This document shows, one piece after another, positions 8,952-16,990 of a stretch of 64,000 nucleotides of DNA. The notes beneath the pieces are model-generated. The model ran no database searches, was not told where the DNA came from, and saw only the letters and a program-made list of their open reading frames with translations. Numbering within the stretch: the first letter of the stretch is position 1; the number at the start of each line of letters is the position of its first letter. A program made the position numbers and the translations under genes. This DNA comes from VRUE01 sp963747765. GTDB lineage: Bacteria; Actinomycetota; Thermoleophilia; Solirubrobacterales; 70-9. Location of the stretch: contig CAVVGH010000007.1 of assembly GCA_963747765.1 (NCBI GenBank), forward strand, positions 62,001 through 126,000, written 5' to 3'.

Positions 8952-9070
8952 CTCCGTTCGTCATTTGTACCGCTCTGCGACACAAAGAGCGAACGGAGTC
9001 TCGATCCGGGCGACCCCCAGCCGCTCCGTTCGTCATTTGTACCGCTCTGCGACACAAAGAGCGAACGGAG
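8952..9070 (-). repeat. Tandem pair of hairpins B, copy 2
   Basis: 47-base palindromes at 8952-8998 and 9024-9070, 72 bases start to start, same sequence as copy 1 on the opposite strand. The strand that forms wobble pairs is the minus strand, matching the module orientation. Confidence 0.85.
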
Positions 9071-9144
9071 CTCGTGTCCGCTGCGTTTGGGCCACATCTC
9101 GCGAAACGACGCCCGTATGCCCCTGACCGCCTGGGCCCCCTACC

Positions 9145-9203
9145 AGCCCCTCCCCTGTTTGCCCTCCTCACTTGCAAGTGAGGAGGGCAAACAGGGAGGG
9201 GCT
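9145..9203. repeat. Hairpin A, copy 2
   Basis: Inverted repeat with arms of about 30 and 29 bases meeting at a central CTTGCAAG; one arm is one base shorter in the C/G run. Same core as copies 1, 3 and 4. Confidence 0.85.
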
Positions 9204-9428
9204 GTCTCTCTCATCATCAATCCATGAGGGGTTCGTTTCGGGTTGGAGGTCTCCATCGGTCAACGAGGTGTTCTCCTGGGCCCGGGGCCATCTCCGCACT
9301 CCCTTCAGAGAGCCAGGGGGCTCGGGATCTCAAGCTCAGCGACGAAAGAGGCGGGAAGGTCGGGAGCGGATGGACCGGCCGGCTTTGAGCGGTATGGTCT
9401 GAGCGGCGCATTGGGGGCGGGCAGCCCT

Positions 9429-9476
9429 GAGCCAATCGGATACACACCACTCATCTGATGCGTATCCGGTTGGCTC
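9429..9476. repeat. 48-bp imperfect palindrome at module edge
   Basis: 15-base arms at 9429-9443 and 9462-9476 with one mismatch; the right arm reads GTATCCGGTTGGCTC, the motif also found at 1946 and, with changes, near 8925 and 9660. It marks the outer end of module copy 2. Confidence 0.7.
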
Positions 9477-9729
9477 CAACTCGCTCGTTGTGGGCCCGCT
9501 GGTCACTTTTTCCCCGCGGGCGGTGGTCAAAAGACCATCTCGGCCTCAAGCAGTCAACGCAACAGCTCCTCCATCTTCTCAGCCGGGGTGGCCCAGCGCG
9601 TCGCTGCTTTGAGCGGAGGGGATCCCGGGCAAAGCCGGCGCGCCCTGGAGCGAACCGGATACGCAGCACTCATCTAGCGTCCGAGGGGGTTTCGAAGTGG
9701 GGCTGGTGAGGCCCAGCGAGCGAGGGTCC

Positions 9730-9993
9730 CTAGAGCGCTTCCTGGCGCAGGCCGCAGTGGGGACAGTCGCTGACATCGAGGCCGATGAGCTGATCACAGC
9801 GACGGCAGGCGCGCAGGTTCTCCGGTGTGCGGGGCAGGGACGAGGCCGAGGGGGCCAGCGGCAGGACCATCGCCACGGGGTGCATCTCCTCGCCGGTCTC
9901 GCGGTCGAGGTAGACCGTGCCGGGCTCGGCGTGGGCAAGCACCTCGCGGCCGGAGGCCGGCGCCCGCATCCGGTAGAGCTGCCGCTGATTCAT
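9730..9993 (-). CDS. Small zinc-ribbon protein
   Basis: 87 residues. The last 30 carry two Cys pairs, CRRC and CPHC, about 12 residues apart, a zinc-ribbon likely to bind one Zn. The N-terminal half (LYRMRAPASGREVL, PGTVYLDRETGEEMHPV) looks like a short beta domain. No membrane segment. Function unknown. Transcribed divergently from the glycosyltransferase, whose start is 53 bases away. Confidence 0.7.
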   Translation of the reverse strand: MNQRQLYRMRAPASGREVLAHAEPGTVYLDRETGEEMHPVAMVLPLAPSASSLPRTPENLRACRRCDQLIGLDVSDCPHCGLRQEAL

Positions 9994-10045
9994 CGCGGGG
10001 ACAATAATGCACGCGCCCAGCGGTGCAGAGGCGGGTGACCCTCCA

Positions 10046-11503
10046 ATGCGGATCCTAATCTTCCACGGCTACATGCTGCGCGGCACCGGCAGCAACATCT
10101 ACACAGCCAGCCTTGCCCGGGCACTCGCGCGCCTGGGCCACGAGGTGCATCTCCTCTGCCAGGAGCGCAACGTTGTCCCGGAGGGCGTGCGGGTTCACAA
10201 CCCCGACATCCACGGCCTCCTGCCCGTCTACGTGAAGGACCCCTACGAGGGTTTCGAGGTCAAGGCCTTCCCGGAGCTGACGGATGCCGAGCTCGATCGC
10301 TATCTGGACGCCAACGTCGCCGCGGTTCGCGCGGTGGCCGAGGAGGTGGGGGGCATCGATGCCGCCCTGGCCGGCCATCTGGTGATGGGTCCGGCGATCC
10401 TGGCGCGCGCCGCCGTCGCGCCCTTCGCGGTCAAGGTCCACGGCTCCGCCCTCGAGTACACGGTCAAGCCACATCCACGCTTCCTCCCCTACGCCGAAGA
10501 GGGTCTGCGCCCGGCCAACTGCATCCTGGTCGGCTCCCGCCACACGGCCGAGTCCCTCTGGGCCGCTCTCCCGGGGGTTGCTGACCTGCAGGAGAAGACT
10601 CGCCTCGGCCCCCCCGGCGTCGACACGGACACCTTCCGCCCGGCCGCTAGCGATCGGGCGAGGCGCGGGGGTCCGGGTGGGGGTGGAGCGTCTTGTACTT
10701 TTTCGGCAGGCGCGCCTCGGACGACCGCAGACGACAGATCGAAAAAGTTAAGCGGACCCCCCGCCCGGACCCCCGCGCCCCTCGTTGTCTTCGTCGGCAA
10801 GCTGATCGTCTCCAAGGGCGTCGACCTGCTGCTCGCGGCGTGGCCGCTGGTCAGGGGCCTGCATCCGGAGGCGAGGCTGGAGATCGCCGGATACGGGGAG
10901 TACGAGGAGGGACTGCGCCGCCTGCTGAGGGCACTGGACGCGGGAGACCTGGACGATGCGCGCCAGGTCGCACGGCAGGGGCGTGGGCTCGAGGGCGGTT
11001 CCGCGGAGCCGTTGCCAATCCTGAGCGCGTTCCTCGCCGCTCCACCCGACGGCTATCTGGAGGCCGCGAAGGGCATGGCGGAGTCGATCGACTTCATCGG
11101 CAGGCTGGAGCACGACCAGGTGGCGGAGCTCCTGCCGGGTGCCACTGCGCTCGTCATGCCGAGCACCTTTCCGGAGGCGTTTGGAATGGTTGCCGCGGAG
11201 GCAGCGGCGTGCGGCGCGCTCCCGGTCTCGGCCGGGCACTCCGGAATGTGGGAGGTCTCGCGGCAGCTGGCGGTCGCCCTGCCGCGCGAGCTCGGCTGGC
11301 TCACCTCGTTCGCCCTGAAGGAGGGAGCGGTCGAGGCGATCGCGGAGCGATTGAACGCCTGGTTGGTCCTTTCGGACCGGCAGCGCGAGGAGGCGGGCCG
11401 GGCGCTCACCGGCGCCGTACAGGGGCTCTGGAGTTGGGAAGGAGTCGCCCTCGGAGCGATTGCTGCGTCGCAGGGTCAGCTTGACCGTCTGCCGCTTGCG
11501 TAG
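10046..11503 (+). CDS. Glycosyltransferase family 4 with in-frame palindromic insertion
   Basis: About 485 residues with the GT-B fold. The N-terminal domain opens MRILIFHGYMLRGTGSNIYT; the C-terminal domain has VVFVGKLIVSKGVDLLL, FIGRLEHDQVAELLP and the nucleotide-sugar motif PSTFPEAFGMVAAEAAACG. It transfers a sugar from a nucleotide donor, probably to a lipid or cell-wall acceptor; the acceptor is unknown. ATG 10046 is chosen over TTG 10007, which adds only low-complexity residues. Between GVDTDTFRP and VVFVGKL lie about 45 residues rich in Gly, Pro and Arg that match a DNA palindrome at 10660-10783; family members normally have a much shorter linker. Confidence 0.85.
   Translation: MRILIFHGYMLRGTGSNIYTASLARALARLGHEVHLLCQERNVVPEGVRVHNPDIHGLLPVYVKDPYEGFEVKAFPELTDAELDRYLDANVAAVRAVAEEVGGIDAALAGHLVMGPAILARAAVAPFAVKVHGSALEYTVKPHPRFLPYAEEGLRPANCILVGSRHTAESLWAALPGVADLQEKTRLGPPGVDTDTFRPAASDRARRGGPGGGGASCTFSAGAPRTTADDRSKKLSGPPARTPAPLVVFVGKLIVSKGVDLLLAAWPLVRGLHPEARLEIAGYGEYEEGLRRLLRALDAGDLDDARQVARQGRGLEGGSAEPLPILSAFLAAPPDGYLEAAKGMAESIDFIGRLEHDQVAELLPGATALVMPSTFPEAFGMVAAEAAACGALPVSAGHSGMWEVSRQLAVALPRELGWLTSFALKEGAVEAIAERLNAWLVLSDRQREEAGRALTGAVQGLWSWEGVALGAIAASQGQLDRLPLA
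10660..10783. repeat. Palindromic insertion inside the GT4 gene
   Basis: Outer arms at 10660-10683 and about 10757-10783 (containing GCGGGGGTCCGGG and its complement) and an inner pair, CTTTTTCG and CGAAAAAG, enclosing about 34 bases. The reading frame passes through uninterrupted. The composition and unusual residues set it apart from the flanking domains. Confidence 0.75.
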
Positions 11504-11582
11504 AATGCCCTGCCTCAATGAGCATGGAGCGAGAGATTCCGGGCCGGTCGCACGCGAGCGAAGGCCATTTTCCGATCCTGTG

Positions 11583-12371
11583 ATGGGCCGTCTTCCCATA
11601 GCGAAGATGTTTGCCGCGACCATCGCGTTGACCGCCGCGATCTCGGCGGTGATGCTGTCGATCAACTGGAACGGCCAGGAGGCCTCGACGGCCGCGCCGA
11701 AGATCGACGACCTTCTCAACGTGATGATCGTCATCTCGGCGTTCGTCTTCTCGCTGGTGATGGTGATGCTGTTCTACGCGCTGTGGAAATTCAGGGCCAG
11801 GCCGGGGGACGAGTCCGACGGAGAGCCGATCCACGGCAACACGCGGCTCGAGGTCGCCTGGACGCTGATCCCAACGATCATCGTCCTGTTCGGCGGCGGC
11901 TACAGCTGGTCGGTGCTGAACGACATCGAAAAGTCAGACCCCAACCCGCTCACCGTCGACGTCTTCTCGCAGCAGTACGCCTGGAGCTTCGGCTATCCGG
12001 GCAAGGGCAGCGCCTACTCGGTTGGCGAGTTGCACGTGCCGCTGAATCGTCAGGTCCACTTCAAGATGCACGCCATGGACGTGCTCCACTCCTTCTGGGT
12101 GCCTGAGTGGCGCATCAAGAAAGACAACGTGCCGGGGATCACGACAACCGCGATCGTCACCCCCGACAGGCTTGGCACCTATCAGCTGATCTGCGCCGAG
12201 CTCTGCGGCTTCGGCCATTCCACGATGCGCGCCAAGGTTGTGGTCGAACGGCCCGCGGAATTCCGCGAATGGGTCGGCGGCCTGCAGGAAACGATCCCGG
12301 CCCCCTACCTGGAAGCGATCCGCCAGGACACCGAGACGAACCCGATTCCGGTTGGAGCCGGCGGGGCATAA
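11583..12371 (+). CDS. ctaC: Cytochrome c oxidase subunit II
   Basis: 262 residues. It receives electrons from cytochrome c on the outer face of the membrane and passes them through the CuA centre to subunit I. Hydrophobic segments lie near residues 8-26, 45-67 and 91-111, then a periplasmic cupredoxin domain with the full CuA set: His169, Cys204, Glu206, Cys208, His212 and Met215 in CAELCGFGHSTM. No cytochrome c domain is fused at the end. ATG 11583 is preferred because upstream residues are not family-like. The gene leads the ctaC-ctaD-unknown-ctaE chain, 13 bases before ctaD. Confidence 0.95.
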   Translation: MGRLPIAKMFAATIALTAAISAVMLSINWNGQEASTAAPKIDDLLNVMIVISAFVFSLVMVMLFYALWKFRARPGDESDGEPIHGNTRLEVAWTLIPTIIVLFGGGYSWSVLNDIEKSDPNPLTVDVFSQQYAWSFGYPGKGSAYSVGELHVPLNRQVHFKMHAMDVLHSFWVPEWRIKKDNVPGITTTAIVTPDRLGTYQLICAELCGFGHSTMRAKVVVERPAEFREWVGGLQETIPAPYLEAIRQDTETNPIPVGAGGA

Positions 12372-12384
12372 TGGAGGCGACCTG

Positions 12385-14289
12385 ATGGCGGCTGCAATCA
12401 AGCGACCGGGGTGGATTCGAGGTGCGTTCGGGGCCCTGCTGGCGGCCGCATTTGGTTTCGCCCTCGTCGTCGTGCTCCGCGAGATCTCCGGCCTGTCGGC
12501 CTTCCAGACCGAGCAGACGGGCTATCCGCAGGTGGTCGTCCCGCTGATCACCGGACCACTTGGCTTCCTCGCCGGATTCGGCTGCTTCGATTACTGGCTG
12601 CGCTGGGCGGCCGGGATGCCGACCATCCCCGAGGACCACTCCCAGCACGGCGCTCGCAGCTGGCGCGATTACTTCCGTTTCAACACCGATCACAAGGTGA
12701 TCGGCATCCAGTACATCTGCACGACCTTCTTCTTCTTCTTCGTGGGCGGCCTGATGGCGATGCTGATCAGGGCCGAGCTGGCCCAGCCGGGCACCCAGAT
12801 CGTCGACGCCGCCACCTACAACAGCCTCTTCTCCACTCACGCGGTGCTGATGATCTTCGTCTTCGTGATCCCGGTCTTCGCGGGAATCGCCAACTACGTG
12901 TTGCCGCTGATGATCGGCGCGCCGGACATGGCCTTCCCGCGGCTCAACGCACTCAGCTTCTGGATGCTGCCGCTCGCCGGCCTGCTCTTCATCGGCAGCT
13001 TCCTGGCGCCGGGCGGGGCCTTCGACGCGGGGTGGACGGGCTATGCGCCGCTCTCGACCGGGGCGCCACTCGGGCAGTCGTTCTTCAACCTCGGCGTGCA
13101 GTTCGCGGGGGCGTCCTCGATCGCCACGGCGCTCAACTTCCTGGTCACGATCATCACGATGCGCGCGCCCGGGATGACCTTCTGGAGGATGCCGCTGCTG
13201 GTCTGGGCCAACCTCTCGACCTCGCTTCTGGTGGTCGCCGCTACCCCGTTCATCGCGGGTGCCCAGTTCATGGTCCTCTTCGACCGCATCCTCGGCACCC
13301 AGTTCTTCCAGTTCGCCGGTGGCGGCGACGTGATCAGCTACCAGCACATCTTCTGGTTCTACTCGCACCCGGCCGTCTACATCATGATGCTGCCCGGCTT
13401 CGGGATCATCAGCGAGGTCATTTCGATCCACTCCCGCAAGCCGATCTTCGGCTACCGGCTGATGGCGTTGGCGTTGATCGGGATCGTCGTGCTGAGCTAC
13501 TCGGTCTGGGCTCACCACATGTTCGTCGCCGGCATGTTCAGCTGGCTGCGGGTGCCGATGATGATCACCACGCTGCTGATCGCGGTGCCGACCGGGATCA
13601 AGATCTTCTCCTGGCTGGGAACTCTCTACTTCGGCAAGATCCACACCTACTCGACCGCGATGCTCTTCGCGCTCGCCTTCATCGTCACCTTCACGATCGG
13701 TGGGATCAGTGGCGTGATGCTCGGCATGGTGCCGATCGACATCCACGTGTCCGACACCTACTTCGTCGTCGCTCACATCCACTTCGTGCTCTTCGGCGGC
13801 TCGGTGTTCACGATCTTCGCCGGGATCTACCACTGGTTCCCGAAGATCACGGGGCGCATGTACGACGAGAAGCTGGGTCGAATCCACTTCTGGGGGACGG
13901 TCCTCGGCACCTGGGGCACCTTCATCCCGATGCACTGGATCGGGATGGACGGGATGCCCAGGCGGGTTGCCGACTACGCCGCGCAGTTCGGTAACTGGAA
14001 CCTGTTGATCAGCGTCTTCGCGTTCATGCTTGGCGCGATGCAGCTCGTCTTCCTCTACAACATGATCGTCAGCTGGCGCTTCGGCCCGCGCGCCGAATCC
14101 AATCCCTGGCGAGGGAAGTCGATCGAGTGGCAGGTTTCCTCGCCGCCGCCGGTCTTCAACTTCGACGAGATCCCGCGGGTGGTCGGCGGGCCCTATGAGT
14201 ACGGCGTGCCCGGCGCCCGCCACGCGATCATGGCTGGCGAAGGGGCCGAGGTCGCGAAGCCCGCGCCCGCCGTCGTGGGGTCGGAATGA
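12385..14289 (+). CDS. ctaD: Cytochrome c oxidase subunit I, aa3 type (A2-like)
   Basis: 634 residues, the catalytic subunit that reduces O2 to water and pumps protons. All ligands are present: His152 and His466 for heme a, His464 for heme a3, His328, His377 and His378 for CuB, and Tyr332 for the His-Tyr cross-link. The segment YSHPAV lacks the Glu of the GHPEV type, which is the hallmark of the A2 class of heme-copper oxidases. GGAGGCGACCTG just before ATG 12385 is a good ribosome site. Its stop overlaps the next gene as ATGA. It is a useful in-window reference for the degenerate paralogue at 20332-22014. Confidence 0.96.
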   Translation: MAAAIKRPGWIRGAFGALLAAAFGFALVVVLREISGLSAFQTEQTGYPQVVVPLITGPLGFLAGFGCFDYWLRWAAGMPTIPEDHSQHGARSWRDYFRFNTDHKVIGIQYICTTFFFFFVGGLMAMLIRAELAQPGTQIVDAATYNSLFSTHAVLMIFVFVIPVFAGIANYVLPLMIGAPDMAFPRLNALSFWMLPLAGLLFIGSFLAPGGAFDAGWTGYAPLSTGAPLGQSFFNLGVQFAGASSIATALNFLVTIITMRAPGMTFWRMPLLVWANLSTSLLVVAATPFIAGAQFMVLFDRILGTQFFQFAGGGDVISYQHIFWFYSHPAVYIMMLPGFGIISEVISIHSRKPIFGYRLMALALIGIVVLSYSVWAHHMFVAGMFSWLRVPMMITTLLIAVPTGIKIFSWLGTLYFGKIHTYSTAMLFALAFIVTFTIGGISGVMLGMVPIDIHVSDTYFVVAHIHFVLFGGSVFTIFAGIYHWFPKITGRMYDEKLGRIHFWGTVLGTWGTFIPMHWIGMDGMPRRVADYAAQFGNWNLLISVFAFMLGAMQLVFLYNMIVSWRFGPRAESNPWRGKSIEWQVSSPPPVFNFDEIPRVVGGPYEYGVPGARHAIMAGEGAEVAKPAPAVVGSE

Positions 14290-15164
14290 CGTCGATGCAG
14301 GCAAACGGATCGCCGCTGCTGGTCTTCCTCAACGAGGTGGCCGGTGGGCGGGGGCTGCTGCAGCAGGTTCGCGAGCGCGCCGAGCGGGTTCCGTTCGTTG
14401 TGGTCGCCGCCCCGCAGAACCAGCCGGCGGTCGGCCAGCTGGTCGACCGTGACCAGCTGCGCGATGCCGCTCGCGCGCGGGTCGAGGTGACGATGTCGGT
14501 CCTCTCGGAGTTTGGAATCGATTCGATCGGCGAGGTGATGGACAGCGACCCGGCGCTGGCCCTCGACGACGCGGTGCGCGCGCATCGGCCCGGCGAGGTG
14601 CTGATCTCCTGCCTTTACGAGACTCGCTTCGGCTGGACTCGCAAGGACCTGGTCGAGTGGGCGAAGAAGCGGTTCGAGCCGGAGGTCGCCGTGACGCACG
14701 TCCCGGTGCGGATCGAAGACGACTCGGTGCGTTGGGACGTGATCCACACGCTTGTCGTCGCCACCCGCAGCGTCGCGATGCCCGATCTCGTCAACCGGCT
14801 CCGCGAACGGGCCAGCGAGCGCCGGCACCGCTACACGATCATCTGCCCGCGGTCGGAGGGCGTCTCGGAGGCCGAAATCGTCCGCGACCTGGCCACAACC
14901 CTTGCGGAGCTCTACCGGGTCGACATCGACGCAACCGGCCAGCCGATGAGCCCGGATCCGTTCCACGCGGTGAAGAACGCGGTCGAGCACTACCGGATCG
15001 ACGAGGTGCTGATCTCCACGTTCGCGGGTGAGTCCTCGCGCTGGCTCGAGGAGGACCTCGTCGGCAGGGTCCGGGAGATAACCGACAAGCAGGTGGAGCA
15101 CATCGAGGTCGGGCGGCCGGCCGCGGCGGTGGCCGCCGCCGTGGCAGGGGGAGGGGAGGCCTGA
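14286..15164 (+). CDS. Two-repeat alpha/beta protein in the oxidase operon
   Basis: 292 residues not recognised as a named oxidase subunit. It is made of two similar halves (about 10-140 and 145-280). Each opens with a hydrophobic beta strand, has a helix rich in Arg/Glu, and contains a matching segment: RPGEVLISCLYETRFGWTRKD in part, and RIDEVLISTFAGESSRWLEED in part. That pattern resembles duplicated Rossmann-like or universal-stress-type folds. No membrane segment, so cytoplasmic. ATGA overlap with ctaD and TGATG overlap with ctaE mean it is translated together with the oxidase, suggesting a role in assembly or regulation. This is inference from position. Confidence 0.7.
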   Translation: MTSMQANGSPLLVFLNEVAGGRGLLQQVRERAERVPFVVVAAPQNQPAVGQLVDRDQLRDAARARVEVTMSVLSEFGIDSIGEVMDSDPALALDDAVRAHRPGEVLISCLYETRFGWTRKDLVEWAKKRFEPEVAVTHVPVRIEDDSVRWDVIHTLVVATRSVAMPDLVNRLRERASERRHRYTIICPRSEGVSEAEIVRDLATTLAELYRVDIDATGQPMSPDPFHAVKNAVEHYRIDEVLISTFAGESSRWLEEDLVGRVREITDKQVEHIEVGRPAAAVAAAVAGGGEA

Positions 15165-15787
15165 TGGAGAGCGCAACGGTCGCCCTCGATCACCCGCACG
15201 GGGAGCACCACGGACCCCCCGAGGCCAACCAGAGCTCGCGAATCGACCGGCAGACCCTCGGCATCCTGCTCTTCATCGTCTCCGAGGTGATGCTGTTCGG
15301 GGCCTTCTTCGCCTCCTACTTCTTCCTGCGGGTCGTCGTGGATCCGCCGGTCTGGCCGCCGCATCCCTACAAGCTGCCGGTCTACGTGGCTCTGGTCAAC
15401 ACCGGGATTCTCGTCTCCTCCAGTTTCACGATCCACTACGCGTTGGAGTCGATCCGCCGCGGCAACCGGGCGGGTCTCAAACTCGGCCTGGTGCTGACCT
15501 GGCTGCTGGGCGCGACATTCCTTTTCATCCAGGTCAACGAGTACGTGCACATCGGCTTCAGCGCCCGCGACCTCGCCTTCGGCTCGATCTTCTACGGCCT
15601 GACCGGACTGCACGGTGCCCACGTGTTCGTTGGCCTCTGCCTGCTCAGTTTCGCGACGATCAGGGCCTTTCGCGGCCACTTCGGCCCCAAGGCGAAGGAC
15701 CACCTGGGCGTCGAGGTGCCCGGCATCTACTGGCACTTCGTCGACATCATGTGGATCATCGTCTACACGACGGTCTACGTCCTCTGA
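15164..15787 (+). CDS. ctaE: Cytochrome c oxidase subunit III
   Basis: 207 residues, five predicted membrane helices after a His-rich polar start (HPHGEHHGPP). Family marks include SEVMLFGAFFASYFFLR, the Glu-containing ATFLFIQVNEYVHIGFSARD, GLTGLHGAHVFVGL and the end YWHFVDIMWIIVYTTVYVL. It stabilises subunit I and its proton uptake path. Its ATG shares a base with the preceding stop (TGATG). The five-helix form is usual in bacteria where helices 1-2 are lost. Confidence 0.95.
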   Translation: MESATVALDHPHGEHHGPPEANQSSRIDRQTLGILLFIVSEVMLFGAFFASYFFLRVVVDPPVWPPHPYKLPVYVALVNTGILVSSSFTIHYALESIRRGNRAGLKLGLVLTWLLGATFLFIQVNEYVHIGFSARDLAFGSIFYGLTGLHGAHVFVGLCLLSFATIRAFRGHFGPKAKDHLGVEVPGIYWHFVDIMWIIVYTTVYVL

Positions 15788-15833
15788 GGCGGCTGCAAAT
15801 CTGCATCCGGCGGTGTCCGCGGTTGGAGTCGGG

Positions 15834-16019
15834 ATGAGGGTTTCCGAGCAGGCGGTTTTTCGTTGGGTCCTGATCGTCGCCGGTGCGGCGGCCTCGGTGA
15901 TCGCGCTGACCTTTCTCGTCGGGCCGCTGGTCGGGGTGCTGTGGGGCCTGATCCTCGTCGCTGCCGGCGCTCTGCACGCCCTCCGTTGGTGGGGCGGTCG
16001 CTCCGACTCAGCGAACTAG
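15834..16019 (+). CDS. Small two-helix membrane protein
   Basis: 61 residues, two hydrophobic segments (WVLIVAGAAASVIALTFL and VLWGLILVAAGALHAL) joined by a short turn, ending WWGGRSDSAN. It follows ctaE by 46 bases on the same strand and its stop overlaps that of ctaA tail-to-tail by 4 bases. Possibly a small oxidase-associated subunit; no family recognised. ATG 15834 is preferred to the long upstream reading that overlaps ctaE. Confidence 0.6.
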   Translation: MRVSEQAVFRWVLIVAGAAASVIALTFLVGPLVGVLWGLILVAAGALHALRWWGGRSDSAN

Positions 16020-16939
16020 CCCGTCCGAGCCGCCTTTCGCCTCGGTTCAAGGCGGCCGGCCGTCGCGACTGTCCACAGCATCGCCAGCCAGGTGCAGGTC
16101 GCCAGGGCGACGTGGAGCCATACGAGCTCGCCGGGCAGCTTCAGTGCCCACTGGACGCCTCCTACGGTGCCCTGGAGGGCAAGGAGGCCGATCACCGCGG
16201 TCAGGGGCCGGAGCGCGCGCCTGTCCCCTCCAGGGCGCCGTAGGAGCATCCAGACGCCGATTGCCGTGAGGCCGAAGACGACGGCGACCGCCGCATGGCG
16301 CTGCACCACCCATGCCAGGGTTCCGGTGCCCTCGAATGTGAAGCGGTGGACGAGCTGTCCTTCGTGCGCACCGGCATGGGGGCCGGAAGCGGTTGCGATC
16401 GTGCCCAGGAGGATGGTCAACTGGCCGAGTGGAATCAGGCCGCGGACCGCCCAGACGCCGAATCGGTCCTCGGAGCGGCGACGTTCCCAGGGCTCGTAGC
16501 GCGAGCACCAGGCGAGGGCGAACGCGGCGTCGAGGAGGAGCATGGAAAGGAGGAAGTGGCTCATCACCAATCCCGGTGCCAGGTGGTAGCGGACCACCAG
16601 CCCGCCGAGGATGGCCTGGCCCAGAACGCCGATGGGCAGCATCGCCCCAAACAGCGCGAGGTGCCCGCGGAAGGGCCGGCGGAACCAGGCCAGGGCGCTG
16701 GCCGCGATCACCGCGAGCCCGACAAAGCCGGTGAAGATGCGGTTGCCGTACTCGATCACCGCATGGGTGTCCAGCGGTGGCACCGTGTGCCCGTAGCACT
16801 TGGGCCAGTCCGGACAGCCGAGGCCCGAGCCGGTGAGGCGAACTCCCGCTCCGGTCAGCACGATGAGCGCCAGCGCCACGAGCGCGACCAGGGTCACCTT
16901 GGCGTAGAGGGGCGGCGCGATTTCCAGGCGTTCACGCAT
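16016..16939 (-). CDS. ctaA: Heme A synthase
   Basis: About 307 residues, eight membrane helices in two halves as in CtaA/COX15. It oxidises the heme O methyl group to make heme A for the aa3 oxidase. Characteristic segments are GVRLTGSGLGCPDWPKCYG with the conserved Cys pair, IEYGNRIFTG with the Glu before the Arg, and conserved His in LVHRF, QRHAAV and LVWLHVALA. ATG 16939 is chosen; GTG/TTG-type starts up to 16960 are possible. It converges on the ctaCDE genes and is followed upstream by the cytochrome gene. Confidence 0.92.
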   Translation of the reverse strand: MRERLEIAPPLYAKVTLVALVALALIVLTGAGVRLTGSGLGCPDWPKCYGHTVPPLDTHAVIEYGNRIFTGFVGLAVIAASALAWFRRPFRGHLALFGAMLPIGVLGQAILGGLVVRYHLAPGLVMSHFLLSMLLLDAAFALAWCSRYEPWERRRSEDRFGVWAVRGLIPLGQLTILLGTIATASGPHAGAHEGQLVHRFTFEGTGTLAWVVQRHAAVAVVFGLTAIGVWMLLRRPGGDRRALRPLTAVIGLLALQGTVGGVQWALKLPGELVWLHVALATCTWLAMLWTVATAGRLEPRRKAARTG

Positions 16940-16990
16940 GGCTGCGGAGCATGGCAGCAAGCGGGCCGCTGGTCGCCGCGGGACGTTGCC

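Larger units (their letters stand above)
8948..9447 (-). repeat. Composite palindromic module, copy 2 (inverted)
   Basis: Reverse-complement copy of 1945-2446. Reading down the minus strand it has the edge motif, the CGAAACGAAC stretch, hairpin A (9145-9203), the GGCGGTCAGG spacer and the paired hairpins B (8952-9070). Similarity stops close to the last hairpin B on both sides. Lies between convergent genes, like copies 1 and 3. Confidence 0.82.
8910..9471. repeat. 22-bp direct repeats flanking module copy 2
   Basis: Identical 22-base stretches at 8910-8931 and 9450-9471, both containing CATCTGATGCGTATCCGG and starting exactly 540 bases apart. They bracket module copy 2. A related inverted piece lies at 9652-9676. 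They could be target duplications, recombination scars or part of the repeat itself. Confidence 0.8.
8754..9729. other. Gene-free interval rich in repeats
   Basis: No credible gene in 976 bases between the convergent secreted protein and zinc-ribbon genes. It contains module copy 2 in reverse orientation, its flanking 22-base direct repeats, a 48-base palindrome, and a further edge-motif copy near 9652-9676. The rest shows nothing I can name. Confidence 0.7.

Noticed and set aside
11481..11506. Promoter TTGACC / TAGAAT for ctaC
   Set aside because: The spacer is only 14 bases, too short for a confident call, and it lies inside the end of the glycosyltransferase gene.
12157..14304. 715-residue minus-strand reading
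   Set aside because: Low-complexity Arg/His/Asp composition and it is the mirror of ctaD, whose motifs are unmistakable.
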